From: Circinella minor
Taxonomy: Eukaryota; Mucoromycota; Mucoromycetes; Mucorales; Lichtheimiaceae
Assembly (NCBI GenBank): GCA_016758965.1
Contig: JAEPRB010000021.1
Location: forward strand, 1-64,000
Direction of reading: 5' to 3'
DNA length: 64,000 nt
Part shown: positions 11,606 to 24,225 of the stretch, in pieces
Layout of the letters: each line of letters begins with the position of its first letter
How positions within the stretch are numbered: position 1 is the stretch's first letter
Translations under genes and position numbers: made by a program
Notes under the pieces: model-generated
Seen by the model: only the letters and a program-made list of their open reading frames with translations
What the model was told of the DNA's origin: nothing
The model's database searches: none

Positions 11606-13437
11606 CTAATAGGGAGGGTAGCCAGGTTGTGGAGGATAACCTTGACCGGGACGAGGTTGAGGAGGGCCTTGATGATGATTATAAAGGGGTTGTGGTGGAT
11701 AATGTCCACCAGGTGGTCCAGGTAGAGGCGGCCCAGAGGGATAATGATTTTGTGGTTGTGGTGTTGGGAATGATGATGGTGGTCCTTGTTGAAAATGTTC
11801 AGGAGGATAATTTGGTAATGGTTTAGACGGATAACTTGTCGGAGGATAACCTAATAAAGGAATCATCACATCATTATTATTGTTAATAACATAAACAAAC
11901 CATTTTTTAAATAATTCTATACTATAAATGATTTTCATTATTTACCGTTATTGTACGACGGAGGAGGTCGAGATTGAGGTGGAGGTGGCCCACCACCAGG
12001 GCGATAAGGTGCTGACAAGAGCGGAGCACCCATAGATTGATTAGGTGAACCTTGTGGTGGTAAAGGTCGAGGTTGTGGACTATTACTAAATGAGGTAGGT
12101 GGTGGTTTTCCAGTTGAAGTACGCCATCCACCCGACACAGCAACAGATGAATTAGTAGAAGAAGGTGTTGAAGGAGGAGGAATAGCGTGTGCTGCTACTG
12201 GATGATGAGGCGTTCCCATGGAATGTTGTTGTGGGGTAGGTGGTGGAGGAATACCCATTGGTTGATGTTGTTGTAGTTGCTGAGGTGGTAATGGTCGTGG
12301 CGCAGCGAATCCACCAGGTTGGGCGTGATGTGGAGGAGGTTGAGTGAAGGGTGGGTTAGCTCCAAGAGGTGGTGGGCGTGGCGATACATTTACAGGCATA
12401 TGTGGTGCTGAGGCTGAATGCATGGGAGGACGAGGTCGAGCTGGAAATTGACTTGGCATGGGTGGACGTGCAAATGATACACCACCTGCCATGTGAGGAG
12501 GACGTGGATGGCCAAACCGTGTAGGTTGTCGTCTTGGCGGAGGATTCTAATAATAATTATATATCAAGTTGAAACTGTAAATATAAATTCTAATTTCTTC
12601 TGTAACGTTGTAAAACGATGATGATTATATTTACAGCTGAGTAAAACGTTAATTCCAAATATACATCACCAGCTTCTTGGCCACTTCGTGTCTTTAATGG
12701 AACCCAATCTATTTTCGCACCATTTTATAGTTATTATTATTCTTGTCAAACATCTGGTGACCCCTCTCTCATATTCATTCATTGTTTCTGTCTTTCCTTC
12801 TCCTTCCTAAAGAACCCCCTAATTATAATTATTATTACTATTTACCATCTGATTCTCCTTCTTTAAGCACTTTAGTTAAATCAATTGATCCTTCACAAAT
12901 AATTTGATCACCTTTTTGTGGATTTTCACTTAATACTTGAACTGCCATAGCATTATATCCATGAGGAATAGGCATATTGACCTAATAAATTATATTCGAA
13001 TAAATAAACGTATTACTTTTATGATAACTCCCCCCCCACTCGGATTTGTTTGTATAAAATATTTACCTGATCATCCCACGTTGGATTACGATTACCCTGA
13101 GTATCTGTCCTAGTTCGTTTTGCAACATTGGCTACTTTAAACACACAAAAGGAGTTGAGGTTGCCAGCAACCTTAAATACATGAAAATGGCTCAAGTTAA
13201 TAAAGAGAGTATCCAATTTTTTTTCGAGCAAAATAACGTCGCTTTTATTATTATACTTCTAATATTAGTCAAAACTGATCCTGTGTATACCTTGGGCAAG
13301 TTTTCCTGTTGTTATTATTATTCATTTTATCATTAGTACATGATTCCTCAAATTTTCGAATGTTTAAAAAGAGAAGGATTATTTACCGCTTCAAGAGCTA
13401 CAACTGCCAATTCACCAATTACTCTTGGTTGAGCCAT
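11606..13437 (-). CDS. C2-domain, proline-rich protein (Inn1/Fic1 ingression-protein-like), with a 15-nt microexon
   Basis: 408-aa protein from seven exons: 13437-13387, 13305-13291, 13171-13067, 12981-12846, 12708-12635, 12546-11946, 11850-11606 (1227 nt, in frame). Residues 1 to about 128 form one C2 domain: GELAVVALEA-ENLPK-VAGNLNSFCVFKV...KRTRTD...PTWDDQ...VQVLSENPQKGDQIICEGSIDLTKVL...DWVPLK...GDVYLELTFY. The ENLPK piece comes from exon 2, only 15 nt long. Acidic Ca2+-loop positions are incomplete, so Ca2+ independence is plausible. The remaining roughly 280 residues are Pro/Gly/Gln-rich with many PxxP stretches, potential SH3 ligands. A C2 domain plus PxxP tail is the layout of Inn1 and Fic1, which couple the actomyosin ring to septum formation through the SH3 proteins Hof1/Cdc15. 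Function is inferred from architecture; a generic C2 protein with low-complexity tail is the alternative. Confidence 0.82.
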
Positions 13438-15328
13438 TTAGATTACTTTAAAGGACAATGTACAGATAATAAAAAAGTAAGAAAGGGTTGGGTGGCGAGT
13501 AAAAAAAAAGTGAAAGGCTTTTGAAAAGGAAGAAAGTAGAGAGAAAGGGCTTGTTTCTTTTTTTTTTTTGTTTCTCTCGAGTCCCCGCAAGAGGAAAAAA
13601 TAACTTCCATATAGGTAAACTCGTGTTAAGTTTACTCCATAAACCACTACTGCACTCTTTAATATCTCCAAAGTGGTTACTTTATTTGGTTTAGTTTACT
13701 CTTCGTTTACTTCATTTTTTGTTAAAAATACAAAGGGCATAAATAATTGATCAGGTTACATAAACTGATAATTTGTGCCTGGATCAAAAGAAATCAAGGG
13801 CAAAGCAATAGATTGCGTTTTGTTTACTTTTAAAAAGTTATTATTTTATATCGCTCTATTACTGCCCTTCTTTTCGTCATCATCATACCCAGGTTAACTT
13901 TTCCCTCATATAATTTCAGGTAACATCAAATAAAAAAGGAGTTGCGGAAAAAAAAAAAAGAAAGATAATAATAGAACAAGTACATATTATTAAATATTTT
14001 TGGAGCACAGACTTTTCTTATATTAACTCTTTTGTGTCCAATCTCCCATGCGTCCGTCAAAAGTCAATCAATTGTTTATAATTTGATATCCCCATTTAAG
14101 CTTAAATTACAGTATATGAATAAGAGAAGGCTTTTATTGCTTATTTCAATAAACAATAAAAAAAATTATATTACATTTATACTTACACTTATTATTATCG
14201 CTATACCATAAATATATCCTTGATCATCGTTGACTGAAGATATAAAGCCATTTCATTATTTTGCTCGGTGTGTTACTTTCTTTCTTCTAGCTTTCTTGAA
14301 GAGGATCGATAACTCGTTGATTGGTAGATCAATTGCTCGAATGAGTACAAAAAATTAAAACTTAGGATATATGCTTATTATTATGCTGCCAACAAGTTAT
14401 ATGAAAACCAAACTTGGGGAATTTAAAAAATAATTATTATTAACATCGTGTTTTTATGTTCATATACTACGACGGAATAATTTTCTCTATATTCTGAATG
14501 TAAAAGCTGGGCTAAAAATTTTTTTTGGCACACTTTACATAATAGCGTGGCAAAAAATAGTAAACTTTATATTACTTTTTTTTATGCATTTTGGTCAAAA
14601 AAGGACTTCCATATCCAAATTAGTGTTTAAATTGAACGATCCTTCCTCCGAAAAACCACACATTCGAAAGCTTGCTATTACTTTAATCTAATGAAATTTA
14701 GAATATTTAATGGCTGTAATTGTCTGGGACCCATGCTTTAAAATAATATTATTTGATATCCTATTGATTATACAATACATTGAATGATGATCGAAATTAC
14801 CAGAATTATTATACACTTTTCTCGTGTGACATTGCTGTTGTCATAGTAATAAACACACGCCGTATTGGATGACCACAAGTACTATGACAAAATATTCACT
14901 TTGTATATAATCGACACCTTATTACCATGGCAATCAATATTAATAAAAAAAAAGATTAAAGAAATAATGTGTATGGAAAAACTGTTGAGTCAGAAAGATA
15001 TTCAATTCTCGTTTTACTCATGGGGAAAATAGTGTGAAGGGAGAGGGCAAAGGGGAAGGAAGAAAAAATTCGGTGTATGTGTTGTGTGCATTTAGGGATA
15101 ATTTGTGAGACAAAGCATGCGAGCTATATATGTATGAAATGCTATATGTCTTTGTAGAAGTATGTGTGTGCATTTGGGTGAGTGCATTTGATAAAAGTTA
15201 ATATATATATATATATATGTATAAACGGGTGTTTATAAGAAAAGGGAAAAACGTGAAGGGTTTATTACTAAGTAAAAAAAAAAAGAAAAGAGAAACAAAT
15301 ATATCAAATCGTATTATTATTATCAAAT
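13438..15328. other. gene-free intergenic region
   Basis: About 1.9 kb between the C2-protein start and the RanBP1 stop, transcribed in the same direction. It is AT-rich with scattered poly-A/T tracts, a TA microsatellite near 15199-15217 and GT/TG-rich stretches at 15080-15180. A short ORF at 13438-13671 lies in the promoter zone and shows no conserved features. No RNA gene recognised. Confidence 0.6.
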
Positions 15329-16244
15329 TTATTCCTTCTTTTCTTCTTCCTTCTTTTCATCGTTTTCCTTCTTGCCGAGTTCAATATTGATCTTTTGAAC
15401 TTCTTCGAACTTTTCCTTGAATTGGTTAGCGTTATCAGAGTTGGCAAAACGAATAGCCAAAGTTTCTGCCTTAGCTTCACCGTCCGAAACATCAGCAAGT
15501 ACGTTCCAAACCCACGAACGGTCAGAACCAACGTTAGGAGAAAGTGACATCTCGCTAGTGACGAAATGGTTGGCACAGACCTTATGTGTCTTATCACGAC
15601 GCATCAACAAACGAATCTTCTTGTTTTCTTTATGTTCCAAGAACTTGACATCACCAGTACCACGTTCCTTCCATTCTTTCAATTGCTTATCATAACGGAA
15701 AAGCTTGGCACGCCTAATATATTGTTGATGTTTGCATAATTATAAGTTTTTTTTTTACTTTCTTCCCATTAAAAATAGCATTCGTTTCGCTTTTCGAAAA
15801 AAGATGGTAGTATTATATACACATATCCCTCACACATGCACCCTATACATGCACGCATATATATTCTCTCTCCCACAAAAGAAAGTTCATCTAGTATTGT
15901 CAACTTACATCTTGAACAAGACATTTTCATCTTCTTCAAAGGTCTTTACTTCAACAGCTTCAAGTTTAACAACAGGTTCAAAGTGAACATCGGGAGAAGC
16001 TTCAACTTCTTCTTGCTAATTATATATTTGAGAAAATTGTATTAGTTCTTCGCTCATCTTGGAATTCTCTTCTAATTCTAATTGAAGCATTTCTTTTCCT
16101 TCCCGCTGTCCCTCATCTCCAATAAAAAAAATACATGTCCTTTTTTATCATCCATTATTGATATTATCCATCCATCAACTCATCCATCGATTACTGTACC
16201 TGTTCTTCCTTTTGGACAGTCTTCTTCTCTTCGTTATCGGCCAT
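15329..16244 (-). CDS. YRB1: Ran-binding protein 1 (Ran-specific GTPase-activating cofactor)
   Basis: 178-aa protein from three exons (16244-16200, 16015-15909, 15713-15329), sum 537 nt in frame. A single Ran-binding domain covers about residues 25-160: [20 protein letters not shown] opening, the 'FKMRAKLFRY' and '[16 protein letters not shown]' strands, the [18 protein letters not shown] core and the final W-x-W-N-VLAD...[22 protein letters not shown] helix. It ends in a Lys/Glu-rich tail, as in Yrb1/RanBP1. The protein binds Ran-GTP in the cytoplasm and, with RanGAP, drives hydrolysis that recycles nuclear transport receptors. Length and domain order match the family. Codons lean to C-ending and GAA/AAG choices, consistent with good expression. 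Confidence 0.96.
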
Positions 16245-16689
16245 TATTGGTTATATTCGTTTGGATGTAAAGTTCTCGTTGCGTAAGCAATTGGAATACG
16301 TCGATGCACGAATCATATCTGAGATTGAACCTTATTGTTCTTTGGAGCAACATGGTTGGATAATACTGATAGGTATTTATGCTGCGGAATGCCCTGTTTC
16401 GCTTTAAATAATTTAAAATTGGTCCAAGGGTTACTTTATACTCTATTTTTCTTTGTGTGTTGATTGATAATAAAACATCGGTGCTATTAGTTTATATATT
16501 AATGGATTATCTGCACAGACACAAATTAGTTCTAAGCCTGGCTATCTGTCAAAACTTGCATATACTACATTACAAAAAAAGGGGGTATTACTCCTGAGAT
16601 CCTATTGATTTTCTGTGTACTATTAGGGATCAGCTATTGATATCTCAGTCTGTTTAAGTCTTCAATAATCAATATTTCTTGTTCTCTGC

Positions 16690-16960
16690 AACTTTATATT
16701 GCAAATGTCAGCTGTTTATTTTTTTTGTCTATCAACACATTATATTACAGGTTTCGATGGTTATCATCAATTATTTATTTTTTTATATATCAACATGTTG
16801 ATGGTATTCCAGATGTCAATTGTTTATTTCTTTTACATCAAGATGGTTATATTTCAGATATCAACTTTTTTGTTTACGTACATATCAATAAAATATCATT
16901 GTTTTAACTTTATAGTAATCAATAGAATGTCAATATCATAATTTTTCCAGCGTTCAATAG
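16690..16960. repeat. degenerate tandem repeat, unit about 45 bp
   Basis: Successive diverged copies of a unit whose best copy reads GATGTCAATTGTTTATTTC..., then TACATCAAGATGGTTATATTTCA. Related copies occur just before it (ATCAATTATTTATTTTTTTA with ATGTTGATGGTATTCCAGA) and after it (GATATCAACTTTTTTGTTTA). Spacing is about 45-60 bp, and the period is a multiple of three in the clearest copies. Possible extra, weaker copies reach from about 16625 to 16980. Confidence 0.5.
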
Positions 16961-18994
16961 GATATCAAATATTATTTTCTAATACGTAGGCTTGCTTATC
17001 CATTCTCATATAAATTGCTCTTATAAAAAAGGAAAAGTATCACAAAGGTTACGTATTATTGAGAAATAATTTTTCTTTTCAACAATGTACTATATTTTTG
17101 TATATCATATTTCTAAACTATGTTACAATCTATATTACTATCTACATATGCACAATTGAACATAATAGTTAGCACTTTTCGCTGTCATATACTTACTATT
17201 CGCTATAAGATAGCTCTCAGTGAGCTCATACTACTAATCAACTACACGAGCAACGAATATACACAACATGAAAAAGGCAATAAGTAATAAACAATGTAGT
17301 AGGCAATCGTTCAATAACTCTAAGAAAAGAAAAGCGATATAGAAAATACTTACTAAAAATCATGATCTATTATTGAAAGCGGTTAAACAGAGCTCTTGTA
17401 TGTACTATAGAATAAACCGAAATATATATATAGCTTATATACCTAGTGGATATAATCATTGAAAAGCAGCGTGAGAGAAGAGTGGAAAGTCCCACAGGGT
17501 TTGAAAAGAAATACTGAGAATAGCATATACGTATTTTCAAAACGGCTCATACATAAACACATTCTTATGTCACACAGATTCACAGAAGCATACTGGTAAT
17601 ATAATCAATCACGCGGCCCTGACGGTTAAATTCTAAAGATGCTATTATACCCAGATAATGAAAAAGTTTTTTATACAACTAATAGACCCATAAAATTATA
17701 GTTGCTTACCTGAGAATGATTAAGTATAATAAGGAATGGTAGATAACATGAAAAGTATACGTAGGAGTTAAACTAAAAAAGAGAAAGAGAGAACGGTACG
17801 CTAGTTCCATATTAATAAACAGAATAAAAATAATCATTGGATATATTTGATTTTGATAAAAATATAACTGAATAGTAATCTGTTAAAAAAATCCGTTTGT
17901 TGTCCTTGGTTTGTAAAAAGAAACTCGATTTGCCATTTACGTAAAACCAAGAATTACTTTTGTCAAGATAGAAGCGTGCACTCTTTGCAACTTGCTTTAC
18001 AGTATCATTCTATACTCTGGCATTAAACTATTAAAGCCCTGTTGACAACACCGTAGCACATAAAATGTCAACGATTCGCTGTAATTCTGTTGATAACCTT
18101 GTGATATCTGAGAGATAAATATTAATATGAATATCAAACTATTGAGATTCTATTGTTATCCACTTTTTTTGTAGTGTTATAAGAGCAAAATATGATATTA
18201 ATATATGGTCATATAAAATATCAATTACTGACTGGTTAATAACAGATGCATACTACTAAATAAAGTTTTATATATGACAACCATATCAGTTAGAGTAAAG
18301 ATTCGTTGGTAAATTAATAGCAAGTCTATTATAAGTACGTTAAAATATCATAAGTACTATGTAAATGAGCGAGTAGCACACATGCATCTTCATCCGATAA
18401 TGTGAAGTTGAACACAGTAAAAGTTTTTACAATAGTGTACCTCAACCTTTTGACATTTATTAATTGAATGTAATACAAATTGATTATGTTACAAACTTCT
18501 GTAGCCTTTTCTAGAACGTGATCTCATCAACACAATAATAAAGTATGATATCTGTTTATACTTTATATAGTAAGAGTCACGTTAATGTACTTTTTGGGTA
18601 ACGTTTCAATTCAATTGTTGTGTAAACTAGTACCAATTTTAACTTTTTTAACTGATAAAACGTTTGAAGTCTCTGATACAAGAAGCGGTTGTTACTGAAC
18701 GCTATGCTTAGTACATAGCATTATACTGATGCCGAAAATTTTATAAGGGAGAAAATATTCTTCTTTATTCATTAATAGGTCACCGGCAACAAATTTTTAT
18801 TTAAATCCCATGCCATTATTCTACATATTTATATAAATTTGTGATACTCAACATTTTGAACTTTTTGATTATTACCCGCTTTATTATCCCATGAAAACCA
18901 ACAATAATAGTAGAAACTATCAGCGTTGTGAATGTTGATGCTACAATAATAACAAATAGATAAAAGACTATACAATCACATTCTTCCCTCTAAC

Positions 18995-19384
18995 TTAACA
19001 ATTTTTTATATAGCACATAAAAAGAATGGGTGGTAAATCTTGGTGTATTGCAGGTAGATCCCCGTTCAGCATATCAACGGTGGATATGGACCATTTACCT
19101 ACACGGTACGACACAGAGATTTTCGCAGATTTACAGAGAAGTACATCAGAGTACGAAAGAAAACCAAGAGCTACCAAATTCAAAATAACAGTCATAATCA
19201 TTATAGAGCCTCCTGTTTCCCATTTGACTATTTTTTTTTCAAAATTGAGAATGATTGAATATATAAACGATACAGTAGATAGACAAATAATGACATACTG
19301 TACTCCATTTATGTATGGAGTAATAGTCATCAGCGATAAAGCCTTTCTTAAGAATATACGTATAATGCTATAAATTTCATTCAA
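18995..19384 (-). other. orphan ORF, possible relic exon of a membrane protein (low confidence)
   Basis: 129-codon open frame on the minus strand, with an overlapping 115-codon frame on the plus strand (19026-19373). The minus product has two or three hydrophobic stretches (YVIICLSTVSFIYSIIL; MIMTVILNLVALGFLSY) followed by a Ser/Arg-rich piece (SVSYRVGKWSIS). I do not recognise it. It has no flanking exons that I can join and lies in otherwise ORF-poor DNA. It could be an exon of an unannotated gene, a decayed gene or chance. Confidence 0.25.
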
Positions 19385-22300
19385 ATATATTTTATTGGCA
19401 ACAATCTATGGTCGATTGCTGATATTTCTTACTAAGTGTATACTAACTTACAATATTACGTGTATATTTCTGGATCACAAATACATATAATAATTAATAT
19501 AATCTTGTTAACTCTTTTCTTCAGTTCAAATCGCATTACTTTCTGTCCTCGGAAGTCTCCTAGGGGACAAATTGTTATTACTCGTTTCTCGATTAATCCG
19601 GCTCTGCTTTAACAGTGGATGTAAAAGTCGAATACCGACTTGAATATAACTGGTGTGTTATTGCCACTGTAATACCATACCTATGGTTCTCACATTAAAA
19701 TTTTTGTTTCTAATCAAAAACCTTTTTAGTCTTCTGAAGTGATCGTAAAGTCAATTCTGAAATTTAATATACTCAAAATTGCAACAACTCTCCAAAGCAA
19801 GATTATGTTCAATTTATCGTCTTCGTTGACATAATTTGTTTCACTTTACATTTTTTTTATCTCCTCCGGAAGTTTTTCTAGATCAGTAGGTTATCTTGTC
19901 AAAATATCGCTTACTGCCGAAGGAAAAATGGTTCATGAACAACAGTTCACCCTATCTATTAGCAAATAAGTTAATCAAAACACCAATATTCTGCTCGTTG
20001 ACTAATACACTGTTTTACTATAATGTAGTATAATCTGCTTCCTGTGTCTGTGTTATACGTCAAAGATTTTTTTTAAAATAGTAGCGGAGCAATATATTGG
20101 AACACATACGATAGGTTATTCAACAATTTAGAGTCACTAATTCAGGGGCTACTTTAAATATGATAACATTCTTTCAGTGGTATCAGTTTTGTTCCCGGAA
20201 GATTTACAAAACTAATATGCAAATGGTTACGTGTGGGTAAAGATATTAAACCACATCCAAAAAGCAGAAACTGCCGAGAATATGTTAAAATATAGTCTTT
20301 AATGCATGCTTGACCAGAACAAGGTATAAATGGCAGGAAAAAAATAGTTAGTGTATTACTATGTAGTAGTTCCCTTTATAGTGTTTTATTAGCACGAGTC
20401 ACAATTTAACGATTCTTTATATGTATAATAAGTAATCTTGCATGATTTTCCCACATCACACTCATCGTGAGAACGAAGCATGTCTCTATTATATCTCCGC
20501 CTAATCAATGAAAATACAACCAGAAAGAAATTTTGATGCAAAATCGTACGGTTTCAGTACCGTTGTATCACTATAACTAGTCTACGAACAGTTGTGATAT
20601 TTAAACCTTAAAAATAGTTGCGAAAAAAGTCAGTGGCTTTATTATCAATTGATTGCCTAATGTTCATGAACTTTTTGAAGATTATAACAGTGGATGATCT
20701 GAAAAATCTTTAGTTTTTGGAAAATTCGTTGTATGCGAAGTTTGGCAATTAAATAAGCTCAAGTAAACTCATTTATAGTTACTCTTCTAATCGAGATCTC
20801 TTTGCTTTTCTTATTATCTTTGCGATTTTAAATATCAGTTTATATATTATGGATAGAAGAATAATGTGAAGGTACGGTAATGTTGCTGTAAATTCTTTAC
20901 AGTATTTTTTTTAACTTCTTCAATTTTTTGTAATTGATGTTGTAGTGTCTTTCTACTACCATATAGTCTTACAATTTACTCACCAGTCGTTCTAAAGATT
21001 AATATTGATATCATTGGTTGATAATGCTTCTTATGAAAGCAGCAGTGAATGTAAAATTTAGACATTTGAAGCAAAACAAGCTTATTTGAATATGTATATC
21101 AATGTTTTTTGAATCAAATTCGTAGCCACACTGTTTATCCAGATGGAAATAACTTAACTCTCGCTGATTTGAAAACATATTCTATTTGCAAATTATAAAA
21201 GGCTCGATTCTATTCCAACGTTGTAATGAGACTAACTTCTGTATCATATCAAATACTAGCTTTCGATCATTTGTTAGCTAATATGTATAAGTTAAATAGT
21301 GGAACATCTAGATTTTGGAGGTTGGATTCCAATAATCCCTGTCAAGTTATAGTCTAATATGTGGGAATGATGAACCTCTTTTTTTTAATGTTCGTAAACT
21401 GAACTTTAATCGATTCTTCCTGCATTCTTATTCGTGGATGAGCACCTGAACTTTGTTTGTAAGGAAGTATGTCATATCATATCTATTGATTATTGATTTA
21501 CATAATTAGGATATCATATTTTTTTATTGTAACACTCCGTTGAATATATTCCGGAATGCTTTGTTGACCTTATTCTACTAATTCGTACAACTATTTTTTG
21601 TTTTTTCCTTCTGTTTATAAATCTTGTATCTGAAAAAAGCTTCTGAAAATCAATAATGCTAATTATCTACGTATGAAACTGGAGAAATGAGATTTCTTTT
21701 ACCATATTACGTTTTGATCTTTGAAATCATATAATTAAAGCATATATCATAGAGCTATTCTCATTGACGTTACACCCAACGTCCATTTCAAATGTCTTCA
21801 TTCTGTTGAGTATCATATTATAAACAAGATACAGCATGGAATTCATGCTTGATGATGGCTAATTATATTCTAGCGAGTTGTAATTTGAAAGCGAGCCCCT
21901 CTTTTCTTTTACAGTTTATGATAATTTATCTAATGATACATGAACTTATTATTAAAAGACAAGTGAAGAAGGGAACGGAAAAGTCTAGTAAACACAAATT
22001 TGTGTAAGAAAACTATATAAAATATTTTTTGTTATGCCTCATGGAGTTTCATTTTCTTGAAAAAATAATTCCTCTTCGCCCAATCCATGATGGTGACAAT
22101 AATACTTAAAATAGTATTTAATGTAGATATATTAGTAAACGACAACGAGAAAATATATAAATAGAAGTATTTCTCACGACGATATTTGTAATTTCTGTAT
22201 ATCTCCTTTTGTATTCTTTACTATCATACATTATTTGTTATTGAGCACATGTCAACAAAACAAATGTAGCCTCGTTTGTTAATATTCACAAAGTAGCACA

Positions 22301-24225
22301 ATATTATTGTGTTCAGACCAATGTTGCCGTCGTCAGCCATGGGTTATATATATAATCGGGCTGTAGCGATGAGAAAGTCCATGATGAAAAAGAATTTCAG
22401 TCAAATGAAGCTATTTTACCAAAGTAAACAACAATGTACAACCATCATGAGATGATTTTTTTTTTCTACATTGAAAGAGTTTTTCTGGATATTCCATTGT
22501 TCAAATATTCTAAATCTCCGTTGAAACCTAAGCCTTAGGATGAAACCGTAACCTTCTTACTCTCATAAATAATGATATATTTTAGCGTTTAACTTTAAAA
22601 TAAAAAATGGTATTACAATATGTTATGTAAAGCTTCTGTATTATGTGCTTCTGTGTGCTACAAAAATATTTCTGCTTATTGTTTTATTAACGGATTTAAG
22701 TGCGATCTGTGTATGCTATTGGTATATTATTGGAAACTTTTGCCACCGTATTCCTCCGTGTAATTGTATGCTCTGTTGTTAACGCAATGTAAATGTATAC
22801 AATAATTCTGCATTAAACCTCACAAGGAAACTTGGATTTGGTCCCTGGTTTTAATACTTACCTCCCGTTTTAATAAATTACTTTTAAAATCATAAGCGTA
22901 TTCGATGTTAAATTTACTTTGGAGCTACTTTCACATGGTTCTTTCAGCACAACACCGCATTTAACAACACAGAAAAAAAAAATAAGAATTTTTGATTTTT
23001 TTTGGCACTACCCTCTAAAAAGAAATAAAATCTACACGGTGTAAAAACTTTGTAACACCTATTTTTTTCAATTCCAGTCTTTTTTTGCTTTTGTATAATA
23101 AAGGTCTGTCTAAATAAAGCCCTTTTTCATCCCCTTATCGGAGCTTACCCTTTTATGTAATCAATATTTTTTACTTGAACGCTTATTTTGTGACACCATA
23201 TCCAAAGATAGTGATAATAACCCATTTTGTTGACATAAAGTGCAGAAAAATGGATAAATGTAGTAAAAATATAAATTTGGTAGCTGTAAGTATCAAATAC
23301 ATATAAGTTAAAATAAAATAAAATCGAGTAATAATAATAGAGAAAAAAAAAGTGCATAATTGTTACTAATTCAAAAGATCAAACAAAGTTTGTAAACTAT
23401 TACTTATCATTCCCTTTCGTCATCTACACCCCCCAACAAAAACGATAATCGACACTAAGTCTTAAAAACTCTCCGCTTTATTCTTTATTCTTTATTATAT
23501 TTTAACATCCTCACATTCAGCCCCACCCCGAAAATCTTTTTATCGAATTCCTCCTAACCACCTATAATTTTACCATTGCAAATCATAAACTAGCACCAAG
23601 ACCCCCGCACAATAGACGCCTTTTGATAACCCCGCGCAAACTTAACCAACTCGATATAGCTGATGACTACAAGGTTAATCATGGGTACCTCACTTAAGCT
23701 CAAAAACCGAACATAGAAAATTTTTAACAGCACGTGTGTGGCGCCAAAATTGTAAGAAATAGCTACATTCATTATATTTTCTGTAAAAGTTCGCTCCTAT
23801 CCCCGCATCGCGTATAATGGTATACAGTACTGAGTGAAAAGACATAGTGTTGTTTTTAGCTACGAAAATCATTATAATATGTATATATATTGTTTTAATT
23901 TTTTATTATTAGAAAAATTACGAAGAAACTGATATGATTTCAATGGGCACAGCCCAAAGAAAAGAAATAAAAAATAAGGATGAATTAAAAAGATAAAGAA
24001 AAAAGAGTAAAGAAATGTTGAACTACTAGGGGATATAGTGTAAATAAAAATTGAAAAAGGGGAGTAGGTTTTCTTTTCTTTTGTTTTCAATAAGTGTGTA
24101 AGAGCGAATATGGAGAAAGATGAATATGTATAAGTTGTTGAGTATAAATATGTATAAGGGGACTAGATAAAGGGTAGAATATAATAGAATATAAAATTAA
24201 AATATTATAGAAATTATGATTAAGT

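Larger units (their letters stand above)
16245..24225. other. 8-kb region without supportable genes
   Basis: The largest gene-free block in the window. Almost no reading frames above 60 codons occur, and none between about 19385 and 23144. It contains a degenerate tandem repeat (about 16690-16960), an orphan ORF pair (18995-19384), slightly GC-richer patches near 19520-19680, 20440-20560 and 23520-23770, and many GATATCAA-like words. Manual reading of both strands gave no conserved protein domain and no tRNA, 5S or snRNA signature. The right 1 kb is presumably the 3' flank of the hexose transporter. It could be heterochromatin, centromere-like DNA or the remains of decayed transposons; sequence alone does not decide. 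Confidence 0.5.

Noticed and set aside
17700..17730. TTGCTTACCTGAG resembling the 5' end of U1 snRNA
   Set aside because: The match is short and the following sequence lacks Sm-site context and the U1 stem-loop layout.
22350..22400. GGGCTGTAGCGATGAG resembling the SRP RNA Alu loop
   Set aside because: Only a few bases match; no extended helix or partner loop visible.
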